A stretch of 6,283 nt of DNA from CAYMGQ01 sp964390055 (GTDB lineage Bacteria > Bacillota > Clostridia > Peptostreptococcales > Natronincolaceae): the NCBI GenBank assembly GCA_964390055.1, contig CAYMGQ010000041.1:1-6283 (forward strand), written 5' to 3'. Positions 6,158 through 6,283 of this stretch are shown here, one piece after another. The stretch's first letter is position 1; each line of letters opens with the position of its first letter. The translations under genes were made by a program, and so were the position numbers. Below the pieces are notes generated by a model, which did not search any database, was not told the origin of the DNA, and was given only the letters and a program-made list of their open reading frames with translations.

Positions 6158-6240
6158 AAGGATGTTTCAATGATTGATTTATTATTAGGGGGAAGTCCAT
6201 GCCAAGGATTTAGTTCGGCAGGAAAACAACTAAATTTTAC
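6158..6240 (+). pseudogene. Fragment of a DNA cytosine-5 methyltransferase (motif IV region)
   Basis: The frame reads KDVSMIDLLLGGSPCQGFSS, then AGKQLNFT. This is the motif IV segment of cytosine-5 DNA methyltransferases, with the catalytic Pro-Cys at 6197-6202. The frame is open only from 6125 to a TAG at 6269-6271. Motif I and the rest of the N-terminal region are absent, since the operon terminator sits directly upstream. Past 6240 the sequence departs from the family (the usual DxRSKLF-like continuation is missing), exactly where the putative insertion-sequence end begins. An ATG at 6170 has a weak AAAGG upstream, but 33 codons cannot make an enzyme. The piece is best read as a remnant truncated on both sides within this window. 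Its 3' part may continue beyond the insertion, outside the window. Confidence 0.72.
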
Positions 6241-6283
6241 AGAAAACTTAGCCGAAAGCCCACGACTTTAGTCGTTGGGATGA
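6241..6283 (+). mobile_element. Left end of an IS200/IS605-family element, cut by the window edge
   Basis: Directly after TTAC (6237-6240) come 18 bases and then a hairpin: CCCACGAC (6259-6266), loop TTTA (6267-6270), and GTCG-T-TGGG (6271-6279). Its eight base pairs are interrupted by one unpaired T at 6275. Subterminal imperfect palindromes with an extrahelical T, placed roughly this far from a 5' cleavage site after a fixed tetranucleotide, are the recognition structures of Y1 HUH transposases; IS608 targets TTAC. The element would extend rightward, where tnpA and/or tnpB may lie. No transposase is visible in the window, so a non-autonomous derivative is also possible. Confidence 0.68.

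Overview
The window looks like part of a conjugative element (ICE or conjugative plasmid) from a low-GC Gram-positive bacterium, probably of the gut Clostridia type. The evidence is AT-rich DNA, strong AGGAGG-type ribosome binding sites, a TTG start, a textbook vegetative promoter, and an operon of type IV secretion (T4SS) genes. Host and element are inferred from gene content; no species can be named.

Layout. Positions 1-168 hold the in-frame tail of an unidentified reading frame that enters from the left. Positions 64-288 hold a likely self-contained transcription unit: a TTAACA-N17-TATAAT promoter, about 190 nt of hairpin-rich sequence with no convincing gene, and a very strong intrinsic terminator. 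A second promoter, matching consensus exactly (TTGACA-N17-TATAAT, 300-328), follows at once and drives three same-strand genes. These are a membrane-anchored M23 peptidoglycan hydrolase (485-1900), a VirD4/TraG-type coupling ATPase with a long acidic C-terminal tail (1921-4650), and an acidic/lysine-rich protein with three S1-like modules (4746-6092). A hairpin at 6103-6137 closes the operon. After it come a fragment of a cytosine-5 DNA methyltransferase (motif IV, PCQGFS) and, at the right edge, what appears to be the left end of an IS200/IS605-family element inserted after TTAC. The element continues beyond the window.

How the parts fit. The hydrolase would open the peptidoglycan for the transfer channel. 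The TraG ATPase would recruit the relaxase-DNA substrate and power its passage. The S1-like protein is of unknown function but is placed as an accessory nucleic-acid-binding partner. The less ordinary parts are the putative small RNA or attenuator in front of the operon, the acidic low-complexity extensions on two adjacent proteins, and the methyltransferase remnant interrupted by the IS end. No CRISPR array, tRNA or rRNA is visible.
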